DNA of 64,000 nt from assembly GCA_030710605.1 (NCBI GenBank), contig CP092882.1, forward strand, positions 17,604,316 through 17,668,315, given 5' to 3'. The notes under the pieces are model-generated. The model made no database searches. It was given only the letters and a program-made list of their open reading frames with translations, and was not told where the DNA came from. Below are positions 63,580 through 64,000 of this stretch, in pieces. Position 1 is the first letter of the stretch. Each line of letters opens with the position of its first letter. Origin of the DNA: Cordylochernes scorpioides. Taxonomy: Eukaryota > Arthropoda > Arachnida > Pseudoscorpiones > Chernetidae. The position numbers and the translations under genes are program-made.

Positions 63580-63908
63580 CTATAGGACCTCTTTGAAAGG
63601 ACACTTCTCTACAAAGGGCAGTTTTCATTGCCAAAATGGCCACTTTTACTATTTAGCAATTCTGAGGTAACCTAAAGGACACCTTCTGTAACTAGGTGTT
63701 GTCCTTTGTACAATAGAACCTCTCTCTAAAGGCTAACACCTAGTTGGAAAACCAAGATGTCCTTTAGAGAGAGATGTCCTCTTATCTATGAATTGCTATG
63801 TCCTATAACCGAAGAATTTCTTATTAGTAAAAAAAAAAAAAAGGCAATTTTAGTGATAAAAACTGATCTTTGTAGAGCGGTGTCCTCTACTGGAAAGGTT
63901 CTACTGGG
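63580..63908. mobile_element. Two pogo-type MITE P1 copies side by side
   Basis: The first is decayed (ACTATAGGACCTCTTTGAAA at 63579 to about 63710). The second runs CAATAGAACCTCTCTCTAAA (63711) to GGAAAGGTTCTACTG (63906). Both have the AAAATGGC/ATTTTAG core words. Confidence 0.72.
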
Positions 63909-64000
63909 TTAAACTAAATAATAGTACTAAGGTGACATAGTGGTGTGAACTTCAGTCAGGATAAACCTGCCCAATTGTTGCCCAGTGAGGACAATAACTG

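Overview
This is eukaryotic nuclear DNA from an invertebrate animal. It is AT-rich, has spliced genes with long introns, and is packed with transposons. The mix (tRNA-derived SINEs, pogo/mariner MITEs, Helitrons and a Helentron fragment, a Penelope-like element, Ty3/gypsy and copia elements, non-LTR tails, a piggyBac-type MITE) would suit an arthropod, but the sequence alone does not fix the taxon.

Three host genes can be supported. (1) A minus-strand gene resembling MSL1 of the male-specific-lethal/MOF histone acetyltransferase complex. Its first exon (13749-14054) carries the coiled coil and its PEHE domain lies in two exons at 2398-2657, split by a 56-bp intron. Two further possible exons sit at 9718-9902 and about 11989-12113. 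(2) A small unrecognised plus-strand gene ending at 21410 (exons about 20741-20826 and 21063-21410) with a cysteine-rich C-terminus. (3) A plus-strand gene from 45428 past the right end. Five exons in compatible phase encode a BCL11-like CCHC finger, a very acidic stretch, a Lys-rich octapeptide repeat tract and the first half of an HP1-type chromodomain.

The rest is mobile DNA, often nested. A complete Ty3/gypsy element (14967-19487) has apparently identical LTRs, a 5-bp target duplication and one open 1350-codon gag-pol frame. A second gypsy element (24811-26878) also has matching LTRs and a target duplication but has lost everything between gag and RNase H. Three solo LTRs (8869-9374, 28938-29449, 31201-31464) each have TG...CA ends and a 4-bp duplication, and each sits inside another repeat. 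Helitron ends occur at 3050-3153, 30561-31721, 34241-34585 and 46889-47357. A Helentron-like fragment with an endonuclease domain is at about 4195-5690. Penelope-like RT/GIY-YIG remains are at about 59790-61085. A U6 snRNA retrocopy with a 12-bp duplication is at 47536-47615.

The commonest repeat is a long hairpin element (here family A) whose arms carry a CTGA(A/T)GA...GAAAC core reminiscent of a hammerhead ribozyme. Next come about 180-bp pogo-type MITEs with TA duplications and a tRNA-derived SINE. Two tandem arrays (40-bp units at 30139-30424, 101-bp units at 49655-50592) appear to have grown out of transposon sequence. The host exons are small islands, so this looks like ordinary repeat-rich intronic and intergenic DNA rather than a compact gene system.
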